Shown here piece after piece: positions 40,459 through 48,561 of a stretch of DNA of 64,000 bases. Origin of the DNA: Microvirga rosea (GTDB lineage: Bacteria; Pseudomonadota; Alphaproteobacteria; Rhizobiales; Beijerinckiaceae). Under the pieces are notes generated by a model. That model saw nothing but the letters and a program-made list of their open reading frames with translations. It had not been told where the DNA came from and searched no databases. The stretch lies in contig NZ_JAJDOP010000004.1 in NCBI RefSeq assembly GCF_020595095.1, positions 372,001 through 436,000 of the forward strand, given 5' to 3'. Position 1 is the first letter of the stretch. Each line of letters begins with the position of its first letter. A program made the translations under genes and the position numbers.

Positions 40459-43164
40459 ATGGCCAAAGCACCCAAGAAGCCCAAGCTTTCCACCGGGAAG
40501 GCGACCAAACCTGATCTGAAGCCCCTGGCCCCTCATCTGGCAGAACTTCTCAATCCGGCGGTCAACCGGGAGCGGGAAGCGGCTGAGGGTTTTGCCGAGC
40601 GGGCGCAGGAAACCTTCATTCATGGCGACATTACCGATGTCGATCCGGCTCTGGCCAAGAAGCTTGGCCTGAAAGGGCCCGACGACGGTCCGGACGTGGC
40701 CGAGGAGCTCGGCGACCTCTCCCCCGGTTCCGGCGTGTCGGCCACGGTCGATGCGCTCACGAGGCTGCTGACCGAGGGCGATCCGCGTTTCAAGGGCGGC
40801 AAGGCCTGGGTGCCGCACCGCCCGCCGCGCCCCGAAAAGTCGGAAGGCGGCATTCCATTCAAGATCAAATCCGACTTCCGACCCGCGGGCGACCAGCCCA
40901 CCGCCATTCGCGAACTGGTGGACGGGGTGCGCCGGGCCGAGCGCGATCAGGTACTGCTCGGCGTCACGGGCTCCGGAAAAACCTTCACCATGGCCAAGGT
41001 GATCGAGGAGACGCAGCGCCCGGCCCTAATCCTTGCGCCAAACAAGACGCTGGCCGCGCAGCTTTATGGCGAGTTCAAGTCGTTCTTCCCCGACAACGCG
41101 GTGGAATACTTCGTCTCGTATTACGATTACTACCAGCCCGAGGCCTACGTGCCGCGCTCGGACACCTTCATCGAGAAGGAAAGCTCCATCAACGAGCAGA
41201 TCGACCGCATGCGCCACTCCGCGACGCGTGCGCTCTTGGAGCGCGACGACGTGATCATCGTGGCTTCGGTGTCGTGCATCTACGGTATCGGCTCGGTGGA
41301 AACCTATACGGCCATGACCTTCTCGGTGAAGGTGGGCGAGCGTATCGAGCAGCGCCAGCTCATCGCCGATCTCGTGGCCCTGCAATACAAGCGCATCCAG
41401 AATGATTTCGCCCGCGGCACCTTCCGGGTGCGCGGCGACGTGATCGAACTCTTTCCCGCCCACTTGGAAGACCGCGCCTGGCGCATCGGCCTGTTCGGCG
41501 ACGAGATCGAGAGCATCGTCGAGTTCGATCCGCTCACGGGCAAGAAGACCAACGACCTGCAATTCGTGAAGGTCTACGCGAACTCGCACTATGTGACGCC
41601 GCGCCCGACCTTGCAGCAAGCCGTGAAGGGCATTCAGGATGAACTGCAGCACCGCCTGCAGGAACTGACCCGCATGGGCCGCCTGCTGGAAGCGCAGCGC
41701 CTGGAACAGCGCACCCAGTTCGACCTCGAGATGATCGAGGCCACGGGCGTGTGCAACGGCATCGAGAACTATTCGCGCTATCTCACCGGCCGCAAGCCGG
41801 GCGAGCCGCCGCCGACCCTGTTCGAATACCTGCCGGACAACGCCCTCGTCTTCACCGACGAGAGCCACGTGACCGTGCCGCAGATCGGCGCCATGTATCG
41901 CGGCGACTTCCGCCGCAAGGCAACCCTCGCGGAATACGGCTTCCGCCTCCCGTCCTGCCTCGACAACCGCCCTTTGCGCTTCGAGGAATGGGATGCCATG
42001 CGTCCGCAATCGGTGCATGTCTCGGCCACCCCCGCCAAGTGGGAGATGGAACAGACCGGCGGCATCTTCGTGGAACAGGTCATCCGTCCCACGGGCCTTG
42101 TCGATCCGGTGGTGGAGATCCGCCCCGCGCGCTCACAGGTCGACGATCTCGTGCACGAGGTGAAGGAGCTTGCCGCCAACGGCTACCGCACGCTCGTGAC
42201 GACGCTCACCAAGCGCATGGCGGAAGACCTCACGGAATACATGCACGAGAACGGCATCCGCGTGCGCTACATGCACTCGGATATCGACACCCTGGAGCGC
42301 ATCGAGATCATCCGCGACCTGCGGCTCGGCGCCTTTGACGTGCTCATCGGCATCAACCTGCTGCGCGAGGGCCTCGACATTCCGGAATGCGCGCTCGTCG
42401 CCATTCTCGATGCGGACAAGGAAGGCTTCCTGCGGTCCGAGACCTCGCTGGTGCAGACCATCGGGCGCGCGGCGCGTAACGTGGAAGGCAAGGCGATCCT
42501 CTACGCCGACAAGATCACCGGCTCCATGGAGCGCGCCATCGCGGAGACCAGCCGCCGCCGCGAGAAACAGCTCGCCTACAACGCGGAGCACGGCATCACG
42601 CCGCAGAGCGTGAAGCGCAACATCGCCGACATCCTGGAAAGCGTCTACGAGCGCGACCACGTGTCGGTCGATACGGGCCTCGCCGAGAAGACCGTGGGCC
42701 ACAACCTCAAGGCCGTCATCGCCGACATGGAAAAGCGCATGCGCGAGGCCGCCGCCAACCTGGAATTCGAGGAAGCCGCGCGCCTGCGCGACGAGCTCAA
42801 GCGCCTCCAGGCCACGGAGCTCGCCATCAGCGACGATCCCCTCGCCCGCCAGGGACAGGTGGAGCGCGAGGCGGGCCGCTATTCGGGCTCGCGGAAATAC
42901 GGCCAGAGCGCCAACCTGCCCCCGAAGGGCCTCGGTCCCTCACCGGAAGGCGCCAGCGCCGGCGACGAGGATGCCGACGCCTACGGCCCCACCGGCAAAG
43001 GCCGCTCCGACGAGGGCACCCGCATCCGCAAGCCCGGCCTCGACGAAATGGGCCCCGGCACGGACCGGGAAGTTCCCCTCAACTTCAAGGAGCGCCCCCT
43101 CCCCCGCTCGACGCAGGGGCATGGCGGGCAGAAGCCGAAATATAAGGGGCGCAAGGGGCGGTGA
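40459..43164 (+). CDS. uvrB: excinuclease ABC subunit UvrB
   Basis: 901 residues, much longer than the roughly 670 of E. coli UvrB. A polar N-terminal extension of about 130 residues precedes the conserved start [20 protein letters not shown]. Helicase motif [13 protein letters not shown], beta-hairpin [12 protein letters not shown], motif II TDESH, motif [14 protein letters not shown], motif [11 protein letters not shown] and the C-terminal UVR coiled coil (about residues 752-785) are intact. A 115-residue low-complexity tail follows, ending in [10 protein letters not shown]. Acts in damage recognition of nucleotide excision repair. The last ten codons recur at 43619-43648. Confidence 0.96.
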   Translation: MAKAPKKPKLSTGKATKPDLKPLAPHLAELLNPAVNREREAAEGFAERAQETFIHGDITDVDPALAKKLGLKGPDDGPDVAEELGDLSPGSGVSATVDALTRLLTEGDPRFKGGKAWVPHRPPRPEKSEGGIPFKIKSDFRPAGDQPTAIRELVDGVRRAERDQVLLGVTGSGKTFTMAKVIEETQRPALILAPNKTLAAQLYGEFKSFFPDNAVEYFVSYYDYYQPEAYVPRSDTFIEKESSINEQIDRMRHSATRALLERDDVIIVASVSCIYGIGSVETYTAMTFSVKVGERIEQRQLIADLVALQYKRIQNDFARGTFRVRGDVIELFPAHLEDRAWRIGLFGDEIESIVEFDPLTGKKTNDLQFVKVYANSHYVTPRPTLQQAVKGIQDELQHRLQELTRMGRLLEAQRLEQRTQFDLEMIEATGVCNGIENYSRYLTGRKPGEPPPTLFEYLPDNALVFTDESHVTVPQIGAMYRGDFRRKATLAEYGFRLPSCLDNRPLRFEEWDAMRPQSVHVSATPAKWEMEQTGGIFVEQVIRPTGLVDPVVEIRPARSQVDDLVHEVKELAANGYRTLVTTLTKRMAEDLTEYMHENGIRVRYMHSDIDTLERIEIIRDLRLGAFDVLIGINLLREGLDIPECALVAILDADKEGFLRSETSLVQTIGRAARNVEGKAILYADKITGSMERAIAETSRRREKQLAYNAEHGITPQSVKRNIADILESVYERDHVSVDTGLAEKTVGHNLKAVIADMEKRMREAAANLEFEEAARLRDELKRLQATELAISDDPLARQGQVEREAGRYSGSRKYGQSANLPPKGLGPSPEGASAGDEDADAYGPTGKGRSDEGTRIRKPGLDEMGPGTDREVPLNFKERPLPRSTQGHGGQKPKYKGRKGR
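43131..43164 (+). repeat. uvrB 3'-end repeat, copy 1 (within uvrB)
   Basis: 34 bases encoding the last residues and stop of UvrB. Matches 43615-43648 at 31 of 34 positions; the three differences are all in third codon positions. Confidence 0.85.
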
Positions 43165-43174
43165 AGCACCGCAG

Positions 43175-43528
43175 TCAGGGATTGGGTTCGAGAAAAAGCG
43201 GAGCGAGGATGATCGGCATCCAGATGCCGACGAGCATGGCGGTGAGATACCACATCAGGCGCCCCCACGCTCCCGCCCGTCTCGCATAAAAATAGAAGTT
43301 GGTGAAGAACTTCCATTGCCAGCGCGGCGTCATCGCCACGAAGATCAGGGACGGCTGTCGGCCAAGTCCTTCCCTTTCGAACACATCATAAAAGATCGCC
43401 GTTTGAGTGCGGATCAAGCCGATGATGCCGACGAGCGTCAGCGCCCAGAATCCAAAGAGCAGGACAACGACCAGCGGCGAAGTCGTGAAGTCAAATTCCG
43501 TCCTAGCGAAGTGGTATTCCACGTGCAT
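43175..43528 (-). CDS. small two-span membrane protein, unknown function
   Basis: 117 residues with two hydrophobic segments: SPLVVVLLFGFWALTLVGIIGLI (about 17-39) and LMWYLTAMLVGIWMPIILAPLF (about 91-112). The middle is aromatic and basic (PRWQWKFFTNFYFYARRAG). AAAGGA precedes the ATG. No family recognised. The gene lies exactly between the end of uvrB and a second copy of the uvrB 3' end, on the opposite strand, and its upstream region is AT-rich, so it may have arrived with an insertion event. Confidence 0.6.
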   Translation of the reverse strand: MHVEYHFARTEFDFTTSPLVVVLLFGFWALTLVGIIGLIRTQTAIFYDVFEREGLGRQPSLIFVAMTPRWQWKFFTNFYFYARRAGAWGRLMWYLTAMLVGIWMPIILAPLFLEPNP

Positions 43529-43614
43529 GGCACTCGATCCTTTGCGCTTTTATGATATATTGTTTTGTTTACAGAGCCTTCAAGTGCGATGGCGCACGGA
43601 TGGATCGCAGGAGG

Positions 43615-43648
43615 GAAGCCGAAGTATAAGGGACGTAAGGGGCGGTGA
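43615..43648 (+). repeat. uvrB 3'-end repeat, copy 2
   Basis: Encodes [10 protein letters not shown] and a TGA stop in an otherwise non-coding stretch. 31 of 34 bases equal copy 1 (43131-43164) and all differences are synonymous, as if taken from a related functional uvrB. Further upstream similarity is not evident. Confidence 0.82.
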
Positions 43649-43682
43649 GCCTGGGCTGCAGGCTCGTCAGCGGAGTCACGGT

Positions 43683-44005
43683 CGCAGCGAGGTGAGCTTG
43701 TCATAGCGCGCGGCGACACGTCGGAAGTGCTTCAGCTTGGAGAGGAAGCACTCGATTAGACCGTGCTCGCGCTAGAGCTTCTTGCCGAAGCAGGTCATCG
43801 AGCGCCGGACCTATTTTTGCCCGTGCTGCCTGCTAATGGGCATGAAGGCAGATGCGGTCGATCATCCGGATTCTGCCATCGTGCTGAACGCCGAAGCTTC
43901 TATCGGCCAATCCCGGGCACAGGCTCTCCGCCGTCGCACGAAGCGGTCGTAAGGGGCAATGCGCGGTCCATAGCATTCTGGCAGGTCGCGCCAGTGGGCA
44001 ATGAC
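43683..44005 (-). pseudogene. IS5-family (IS427 group) transposase remnant
   Basis: Reading the minus strand from 44005, pieces of an IS5-type transposase appear in shifting frames: HWRDLPECYGPRIAPYDRFV, then a frameshift to QHDGRIRMIDRICLHAH, a stop codon, and finally KKL-stop-REHGLIECF followed by LSKLKHFRRVAARYDKL. The first matches the N-terminal WRDLP..YGPR..YNRF region, the last the C-terminal LVERFFNKLKHFRRIATRYDKL region of this family. The central catalytic part is deleted and at least two stops and one frameshift are present. No terminal inverted repeats could be recognised. Confidence 0.78.
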
Positions 44006-44090
44006 CCGCGACCAGGGATGAAACCGCAAGATCGGTCGAGCGCTACATTAGCCGAGGATCTAGTTTGAGCTGCCACGGAGAACAGGACGA

Positions 44091-44972
44091 ATGACCGCAG
44101 CGCTTCGGAACTATCATGAGCGGATGCAGCGGGCGCTGGAGTATATCGACCAGCACCTCCATGACGATCTCGATCTAGATGTTCTGAGCGGTGTCGCAGC
44201 CTTCTCGAAGTTTCATTTCCACCGGCAGTTTACGGCGACCTTCGGGTTATCCGTGTATCGCTACGTCCAGCTCGCCCGCATGAAGCGCGCCTCATACCGG
44301 CTGGCCTACAGGAACGAGGAATATGTCACCGAGATAGCGATGGATGCCGGTTACGATGCACCGGATGCCTTCGCCCGCGCTTTTCGGCAACGGTTTGGGC
44401 AATCGCCTTCGTCGTTCCGGAAGTCTCCCGACTGGGAGCCGTGGCTTGCGGCCTTCGGGCCTCTCGACATTGCCAGGAGCAAGCTTATGCAGAAGACCTT
44501 TACCCACAAGGACGTGACAATCCGCAACGTATCCCCCACGCCGATAGCGATCATGGAGCATCGAGGAGACCCGTCTACGCTCGGCGCCACCATCCAGCGG
44601 TTCATCGCGTGGCGCAAGGCCGCCGGTCTGCACCCCAGGACAAATCCGACCTTCAATGTCTGGCGTTCCGAACGGCGTCCTGCCTCGCCTGCCGGTTATA
44701 GCGTGGACCTTTGTGTCGGGACCGACAAACCGATCGTGGCGAACGGCGAGAAGGTCAAAGCCAGCGAGATCCCCGGTGGACGCTGCGCGGTGCTGCGCGT
44801 CGTCGGCAACACTGACAATCTGGAGCCAGCCGCGCTGTACCTCTATCGTGAATGGCTTCCGGCCAGCGGCGAGGAAGCACGCGACTTTCCGATCTACTGC
44901 CAGCGGCTGAGCTTTTTTCCGGAGGTGCCGGAGCATGAGACGGTGGCGGAGCTGTTTCTGCCGCTGAAATAG
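44091..44972 (+). CDS. AraC family regulator with GyrI-like effector domain
   Basis: 293 residues with the same build as the gene at 9041: two AraC helix-turn-helix units (LDVLSGVAAFSKFHFHRQF and VTEIAMDAGYDAPDAFARAFR) in the first 110 residues, then a GyrI-like small-molecule-binding domain (VSPTPIAIMEHRGDPSTLG, YLYREWLPASGEE, ELFLPLK). Clear paralogue by motif order, not a recent duplicate. It lies just downstream of a transposase remnant and may have come with it. Target genes unknown. Confidence 0.9.
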   Translation: MTAALRNYHERMQRALEYIDQHLHDDLDLDVLSGVAAFSKFHFHRQFTATFGLSVYRYVQLARMKRASYRLAYRNEEYVTEIAMDAGYDAPDAFARAFRQRFGQSPSSFRKSPDWEPWLAAFGPLDIARSKLMQKTFTHKDVTIRNVSPTPIAIMEHRGDPSTLGATIQRFIAWRKAAGLHPRTNPTFNVWRSERRPASPAGYSVDLCVGTDKPIVANGEKVKASEIPGGRCAVLRVVGNTDNLEPAALYLYREWLPASGEEARDFPIYCQRLSFFPEVPEHETVAELFLPLK

Positions 44973-45069
44973 CGCCTTTTGACGGCGGCTTGTCTCTTCC
45001 GATTGCAAGGAACGGATAGGCCGCTGCCATGAGGTGGCGCCCTGAGCGACGAAGACCCGCGCTCAAAAT

Positions 45070-45306
45070 TCAGTCGTTCTTGAGCCGCGATAGAAATGAC
45101 GCTGTGTCGAGCTTCAGCGCCTCAGAGACTTCCAAAAACTCGATCACATCCAGCTGCCGTTCACCGCGCTCGTACTTGCTGACGAACGTCTTGTAGGCGC
45201 CCATCCGCTCGGCAAGCTCGTCTTGCGTCAGCCCCGCTTCCTTGCGCGCGGCCTTGAGCATGGCGCGCAGGCGCTCCTGACGCTTGGTGTGAATGGATTT
45301 GTTCAT
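45070..45306 (-). CDS. small XRE-family helix-turn-helix protein
   Basis: 78 residues from the ATG at 45306; the frame to 45360 would cover its own operator. Basic N-terminus (HTKRQERLRAMLKAARKEAG) and an XRE/Cro helix-turn-helix LTQDELAERMGAYKTFVSKYERGERQLDVIEFL. Single-domain repressors of this size are common in phage, plasmid and toxin-antitoxin loci. It is divergent from a 79-residue ORF, and the gap holds inverted repeats likely to be its operator. Local sequence is more AT-rich than the surroundings. Confidence 0.87.
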   Translation of the reverse strand: MNKSIHTKRQERLRAMLKAARKEAGLTQDELAERMGAYKTFVSKYERGERQLDVIEFLEVSEALKLDTASFLSRLKND

Positions 45307-45337
45307 GCCCAGCCCACAATGAGGGGCTGTCGAAATA

Positions 45338-45350
45338 TGCTGTTTCAGCA
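45338..45350. promoter_or_regulatory. small palindrome near XRE gene
   Basis: TGCTG-TTT-CAGCA, a 13-base dyad 32 bases upstream of the XRE start; possibly a second operator half-site region. Confidence 0.3.
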
Positions 45351-45358
45351 AATTAGCC

Positions 45359-45379
45359 AAAATAGCTACTTGCTATTTT
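45359..45379. promoter_or_regulatory. inverted-repeat operator between XRE gene and divergent ORF
   Basis: AAAATAGC-N5-GCTATTTT, a perfect 8-bp inverted repeat in an AT-rich divergent intergenic region. Size and spacing fit an XRE dimer site; autoregulation is inferred. Confidence 0.55.
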
Positions 45380-45403
45380 AGCGAATTTTGAACATCATGA
45401 GCT

Positions 45404-45643
45404 ATGCCCACCTCTTGGAAACACTCCCGCGAAGCCCCGCTCTGGCGGCGTCTGAAGCCGGCGCAGGCCGGGCGGGTGCTGGGGCAGTGCTATGGCGACA
45501 GCGCCGGGGCGGAGGCGCTGTTGCGGGCTTATCTGGCGGAGCGGGACCGCAACAAGGAGGCGGCGCGGTTCTGGCTCGCGGTCCATGCGAGGCTGGCGGA
45601 GACGGCGGCCGCTGCCGGGCCTCTTCTGTCTCCTTCGGGTTGA
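45404..45643 (+). CDS. hypothetical protein divergent from XRE gene
   Basis: 79 residues, helical and Ala/Arg-rich (LKPAQAGRVLGQCYGDSAGAEALLRAYLAERDRNKEAARFWLAVHARLAETAA). No family recognised. The codon pattern is that of the high-GC genome rather than the AT-rich gap upstream. It starts 25 bases after the probable XRE operator and could be the regulated partner. Alternative frames in the same stretch look like shadows. Confidence 0.55.
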   Translation: MPTSWKHSREAPLWRRLKPAQAGRVLGQCYGDSAGAEALLRAYLAERDRNKEAARFWLAVHARLAETAAAAGPLLSPSG

Positions 45644-45702
45644 GCGGCTTTGGTGTTCCCCGAGGGTGCTTCCTGCGCCGCGCGGGCCGGGAGGACAACA
45701 TT

Positions 45703-45839
45703 GTCATTCCGGGGCCGCGCAGCGGAGCCCAGAGCCGCTGAGGATCCCAGAAAAGACGCAACGGCTGCGGTAGTGCCTTATCTCGAACCGTTAGCGTTTA
45801 TGGGTTCCGGGCTCTCGCGTTCGCTCGCCCCGGAATGAC
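45703..45839. repeat. palindromic intergenic repeat, unit B1
   Basis: 137-bp unit of the same family as block A (20890-21192). Left end GTCATTCCGGGGC, right half GCGTTTATGGGTTCCGGG and CGCCCCGGAATGAC at the right end; the left inner arm is degenerate (AGCCCAGAGCCGCTGAGG). Confidence 0.8.
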
Positions 45840-45850
45840 AGAGCACCACC

Positions 45851-45995
45851 GTCATTCCGGGGCGCCGCAGGCGAGCCCGGAACCCATACACGCTGAGGGT
45901 GACGAAAGAGAACGCAACGGATGCCAAGGCTCCTGATCCGGGAGCGGGAGCGGCTCTGGGTTCCGGGCTCTCGCGTTCGCTCGCCCCGGAATGAC
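45851..45995. repeat. palindromic intergenic repeat, unit B2
   Basis: 145-bp unit nearly identical to A1 through its left arm and centre (GCTGAGGGT, GAGAACGCAACGGATGCCA), with a right arm GGGTTCCGGGCTC and CGCCCCGGAATGAC. Fills the remaining gap up to the next gene. Confidence 0.85.
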
Positions 45996-46044
45996 GGTTG
46001 CGGCACTGATATCCCGGCATGGCGACCGCGTTCGGTTCGGGTCC

Positions 46045-46329
46045 TCAGCTTGGCTGGCTCGCCAGGATTCCGGCCAGGACCGAGCCCACGAAGGTGAGAA
46101 TCACGGCCGCGGTGGCTAGCGCCCTCGGCCACAGGAGCCCGGCGCGGCGGGCATCCGCGTACCAGCCTTTGAGGCTGCGCCATTGCCAATAGACCGAGAG
46201 GGTCCAGTCCTGCCGGTAGGGCCGGTTCTCCCGGCGGCAGATGTCCCAGACGATGCGGTCGTTGATCCGGTAGAACGCCACCGAGGCGGCCCCGAACAGC
46301 ACGAGGCCGACCAATCCGAGCCTGCCCAT
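46045..46329 (-). CDS. small two-span membrane protein, unknown function
   Basis: 94 residues from the ATG at 46329. An N-terminal span (LGLVGLVLFGAASVAFYRI), an aromatic basic middle (RRENRPYRQDWTLSVYWQWRSLKGW) and a C-terminal span (LATAAVILTFVGSVLAGILA). No family recognised. The frame continues to 46416 but that part is proline/arginine-rich and unlikely. It follows the ZIP transporter gene on the same strand by about 100 bases, with stop next to repeat block B. Confidence 0.55.
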   Translation of the reverse strand: MGRLGLVGLVLFGAASVAFYRINDRIVWDICRRENRPYRQDWTLSVYWQWRSLKGWYADARRAGLLWPRALATAAVILTFVGSVLAGILASQPS

Positions 46330-46431
46330 CACCCGATGCTCCGGCTTCCTCCGGCGACGATCATGGCGGCAGGGCGGGACGCTTTTAGGGCAAGGCACGG
46401 GCCGGGGCCCACCCAACCCATTCGGCCGACC

Positions 46432-47193
46432 TCATCCGCCCAGGACGCGGGACAGGGTGAAAGCCGCCAGGAACCCGGCGACGGTGATGAGGCCCGCATA
46501 ATCGTGGGCGATCTCGAACGCCTCGGGGATCATGGTGTCCGACAACATCGCCAGGATCGCGCCCGCCGCGACGGCGGTCACGAAGGCGACGACGCCGGGA
46601 GGCGCTCCGGCAAAGGCCCAGCACCCGAGCATCGCCGCGACCGCGGAAGCAAGGGCGATCCCGCTCCAGATCCCGAAGATGTAGGTGGCGGACCGTCCGG
46701 CCTTCTGCATCCCGGCGGCGCTGGACAGGCCTTCGGGCAGGTTCGACAGGAAGATCGCCGCGACCGCCACGAGGCCGACGCCCTCCCCCGACAGGAGACT
46801 GACGCCGATCACGATGGATTCCGGAATGCCGTCGAGAAGCGCCCCGAGGGCGATGGCAAGCCCGCTTCCGGCATCGCTGGGCTGGCGCGCGTCCTCCCCG
46901 TGGCCCGACCGCTTGCGGTGCCGGGCACCCCGCCGCGACAGGAGCAGGTTGGCTCCGGTGTATACGGCGGCGCCTGCGAGAAACCCGAGGGAGGTGGAGA
47001 GAATGCCGCCGGTCCGATACGCCTCGTCCATCAGATCGAACGACAGGGCGGAGATCAGCACCCCGCTGCCGAAAGCCATCACGGCGGCAACGAGGCGCTG
47101 GGGCAGCGTCAGGAAGTAAGCGATGGCCGCGCCGATCACCAGCGCCGAGCCGCTCAGCAGTCCCCACAGGCCGGCTTGGAGGGAAAGGGGCAT
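46432..47193 (-). CDS. ZIP family metal transporter
   Basis: 253 residues with about eight hydrophobic spans. ZIP signatures in the metal-binding helices are seen: LGALLDGIPESIVIGVSLL (helix IV) and AAIFLSNLPEGLSSA (helix V). The variable loop after helix III has His and Arg residues (GARHRKRSGHGEDA), a typical metal-sensing loop. Usual substrates are zinc or iron, here unspecified. The divalent-metal helix IV has Asp in place of the usual first His (HDGIPE in bacterial ZIPs becomes LDGIPE). Confidence 0.9.
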   Translation of the reverse strand: MPLSLQAGLWGLLSGSALVIGAAIAYFLTLPQRLVAAVMAFGSGVLISALSFDLMDEAYRTGGILSTSLGFLAGAAVYTGANLLLSRRGARHRKRSGHGEDARQPSDAGSGLAIALGALLDGIPESIVIGVSLLSGEGVGLVAVAAIFLSNLPEGLSSAAGMQKAGRSATYIFGIWSGIALASAVAAMLGCWAFAGAPPGVVAFVTAVAAGAILAMLSDTMIPEAFEIAHDYAGLITVAGFLAAFTLSRVLGG

Positions 47194-47321
47194 GGTCTAT
47201 TCCACAACGGGAAGGGAAACGCCGCCGGACCGCCCGAGTTCGGCAGCGCCTGAAAGGGTAACGCGCGGCCGGCTCGAGGCCGGCCACGCGCTCCGCGGGT
47301 CGGGGAAGCTCTAACGACCCG

Positions 47322-47480
47322 TCAGATTCGTCCCATCAGCAGCAGGATGATGAAGATCACGAGGATCACGCCGAGAATGCCGCTCGGCCCGTAGCCCCAG
47401 CCGCGGCTGTAGGGCCACGCGGGCACGGCGCCGATCAGAAGCAGGATCACGATGATGAGGAGAATGGTGCTGGTTGCCAT
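47322..47480 (-). CDS. DUF3309 family small membrane protein
   Basis: 52 residues. Two hydrophobic spans flank the DUF3309 signature GAVPAWPYSRGWGYGPSGILGVILVIFIILLLMGRI. Very common as a stress-induced peptide gene in Hyphomicrobiales; function unknown. Starts at the ATG at 47480. An EcfG-like promoter on the minus strand lies at 47601-47625, pointing towards it. Confidence 0.85.
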   Translation of the reverse strand: MATSTILLIIVILLLIGAVPAWPYSRGWGYGPSGILGVILVIFIILLLMGRI

Positions 47481-47600
47481 GATGGTTTGTCCTTGACCTT
47501 GAGGCCGCCGGGTTTTGGGTCCGGTTAGGCCTGACGTTGCCTCTCGCACCCTGGGAATCGGAAGCATCCGGTTTCGTCCGCCCAGGGCATGCGTGAAAGA

Positions 47601-47625
47601 AACTTGGCGGTAAGGATTAAGTTCC
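47601..47625 (-). promoter_or_regulatory. EcfG-like promoter towards DUF3309 gene
   Basis: On the minus strand: GGAAC (47625-47621), 16 bases, AGTT (47604-47601). One mismatch in the -10 relative to CGTT. The resulting leader would be about 115 bases. Confidence 0.45.
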
Positions 47626-47669
47626 GAAGGCACTCCGAGGAAGCGTGGCAGGAAATGACCGTCCGCAAG

Positions 47670-47695
47670 GGAACGATCAATGGAACCTGAGCGTT
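47670..47695 (+). promoter_or_regulatory. EcfG promoter of nepR-ecfG
   Basis: GGAAC (47670-47674), 17 bases, CGTT (47692-47695): a full match to the EcfG consensus, 60 bases upstream of the nepR start. Implies positive autoregulation of the stress sigma factor. Confidence 0.8.
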
Positions 47696-47756
47696 GAACC
47701 TCCGGCGATTGGGTGCCGCCATGAGCGCGACCCATTCTGGGAGGTCGCTAACCCGC

Positions 47757-47999
47757 ATGGATCAGGATGACCCAATGAAAGCAAAAAACAGACAAGATTC
47801 GTCCCGTGATGAGCTCGACCCCGTCCCGGGCATGAGACAGTCGTCTCCCGCTCTTTCACGCTCCGTGCAGGCGCAGCTCGGCCAGAGACTGCGGCAGTTC
47901 TACGAGAGTCTGGCGCTCGGCGAGACTCCTGTTCCCGACCGGTTCATCGAAATCATCAATCGCCTCGATCAACGGGTTCCGGAGAAGCAGCAATCATGA
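47757..47999 (+). CDS. nepR: anti-sigma factor NepR
   Basis: 80 residues from the ATG at 47757 (74 from the ATG at 47775). The conserved NepR core SVQAQLGQRLRQFYESLALGETPVPDRFIEIINRLDQ is present, preceded by a disordered, charged N-terminus. NepR binds EcfG and keeps it from RNA polymerase until the response regulator PhyR is phosphorylated and takes NepR away. Its stop codon overlaps the ecfG start as ATGA. No phyR gene is in the window. Confidence 0.9.
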   Translation: MDQDDPMKAKNRQDSSRDELDPVPGMRQSSPALSRSVQAQLGQRLRQFYESLALGETPVPDRFIEIINRLDQRVPEKQQS

Positions 48000-48544
48000 G
48001 CATCGACGTGACACTCCGTGATTCCATGCTCAAGGCGACCCCAAACCTGCGCGCCTTCGCGATCTCGCTGACCAATAATGTGGATCGTGCGGACGATCTG
48101 GTGCAGGAAACCTTGATGCGGGCCATCGCCAACATCGACCGGTTCCAGCCGGGCACGAACATGCAGGCCTGGCTCTTCACCATTCTGCGCAATCTGTTCC
48201 ATTCGGAATACCGCAAGCGCCGCCGCGAGGTGGAAGATGCGGACGGCAAGTACGCCTCGACCCTGTCGGTTCAACCGGACCAGATTCCGCATCTCGATTT
48301 CGAGGATTTGCAGAAGGCCCTCGCCCGGCTGCCGCACGACCAGCGCGAAGCCCTGCTTCTCGTGGGCGCCTCGGGCTTTTCCTACGAGCAGGCGGCGGAC
48401 ATCTGCGGCTGCGCCGTCGGCACCATCAAGAGCCGCGTCAACCGCGCCCGCAACCGGCTCGCGGAGCTGATGCACTTCACGGATATGGACGAAGACATCG
48501 GTCCCGACCGCGTGACCCTGTCGGTCATGGCCGCGGTCGCCTGA
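47996..48544 (+). CDS. ecfG: ECF-type general stress sigma factor EcfG
   Basis: 182 residues. Sigma region 2 (LRAFAISLTNNVDRADDLVQETLMRAIANIDRFQPGTNMQAWLFTILRN) and region 4 (LARLPHDQREALLLVGASGFSYEQAADICGCAVGTIKSRVNRARNRLAELM) are joined by a short linker, as in ECF15/EcfG sigma factors that recognise GGAAC-N16/17-CGTT. Translationally coupled to nepR (4-base overlap) and driven by an EcfG-type promoter, hence autoregulated. It is the master of the general stress response in alphaproteobacteria. It converges on infA-like with 17 bases between stops. Confidence 0.95.
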   Translation: MSIDVTLRDSMLKATPNLRAFAISLTNNVDRADDLVQETLMRAIANIDRFQPGTNMQAWLFTILRNLFHSEYRKRRREVEDADGKYASTLSVQPDQIPHLDFEDLQKALARLPHDQREALLLVGASGFSYEQAADICGCAVGTIKSRVNRARNRLAELMHFTDMDEDIGPDRVTLSVMAAVA

Positions 48545-48561
48545 GAAAGGCGGCCGCGCGT

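Noticed and set aside
40336-40818. Extension of the phytase-like gene over the uvrB start
   Set aside because: The signal peptide begins at 40335, and the extension is antisense to uvrB.
45388-46189. Other ORFs over repeat block B
   Set aside because: They run through the repeats and change frame relative to unit A; only the 79-residue ORF has normal coding character.
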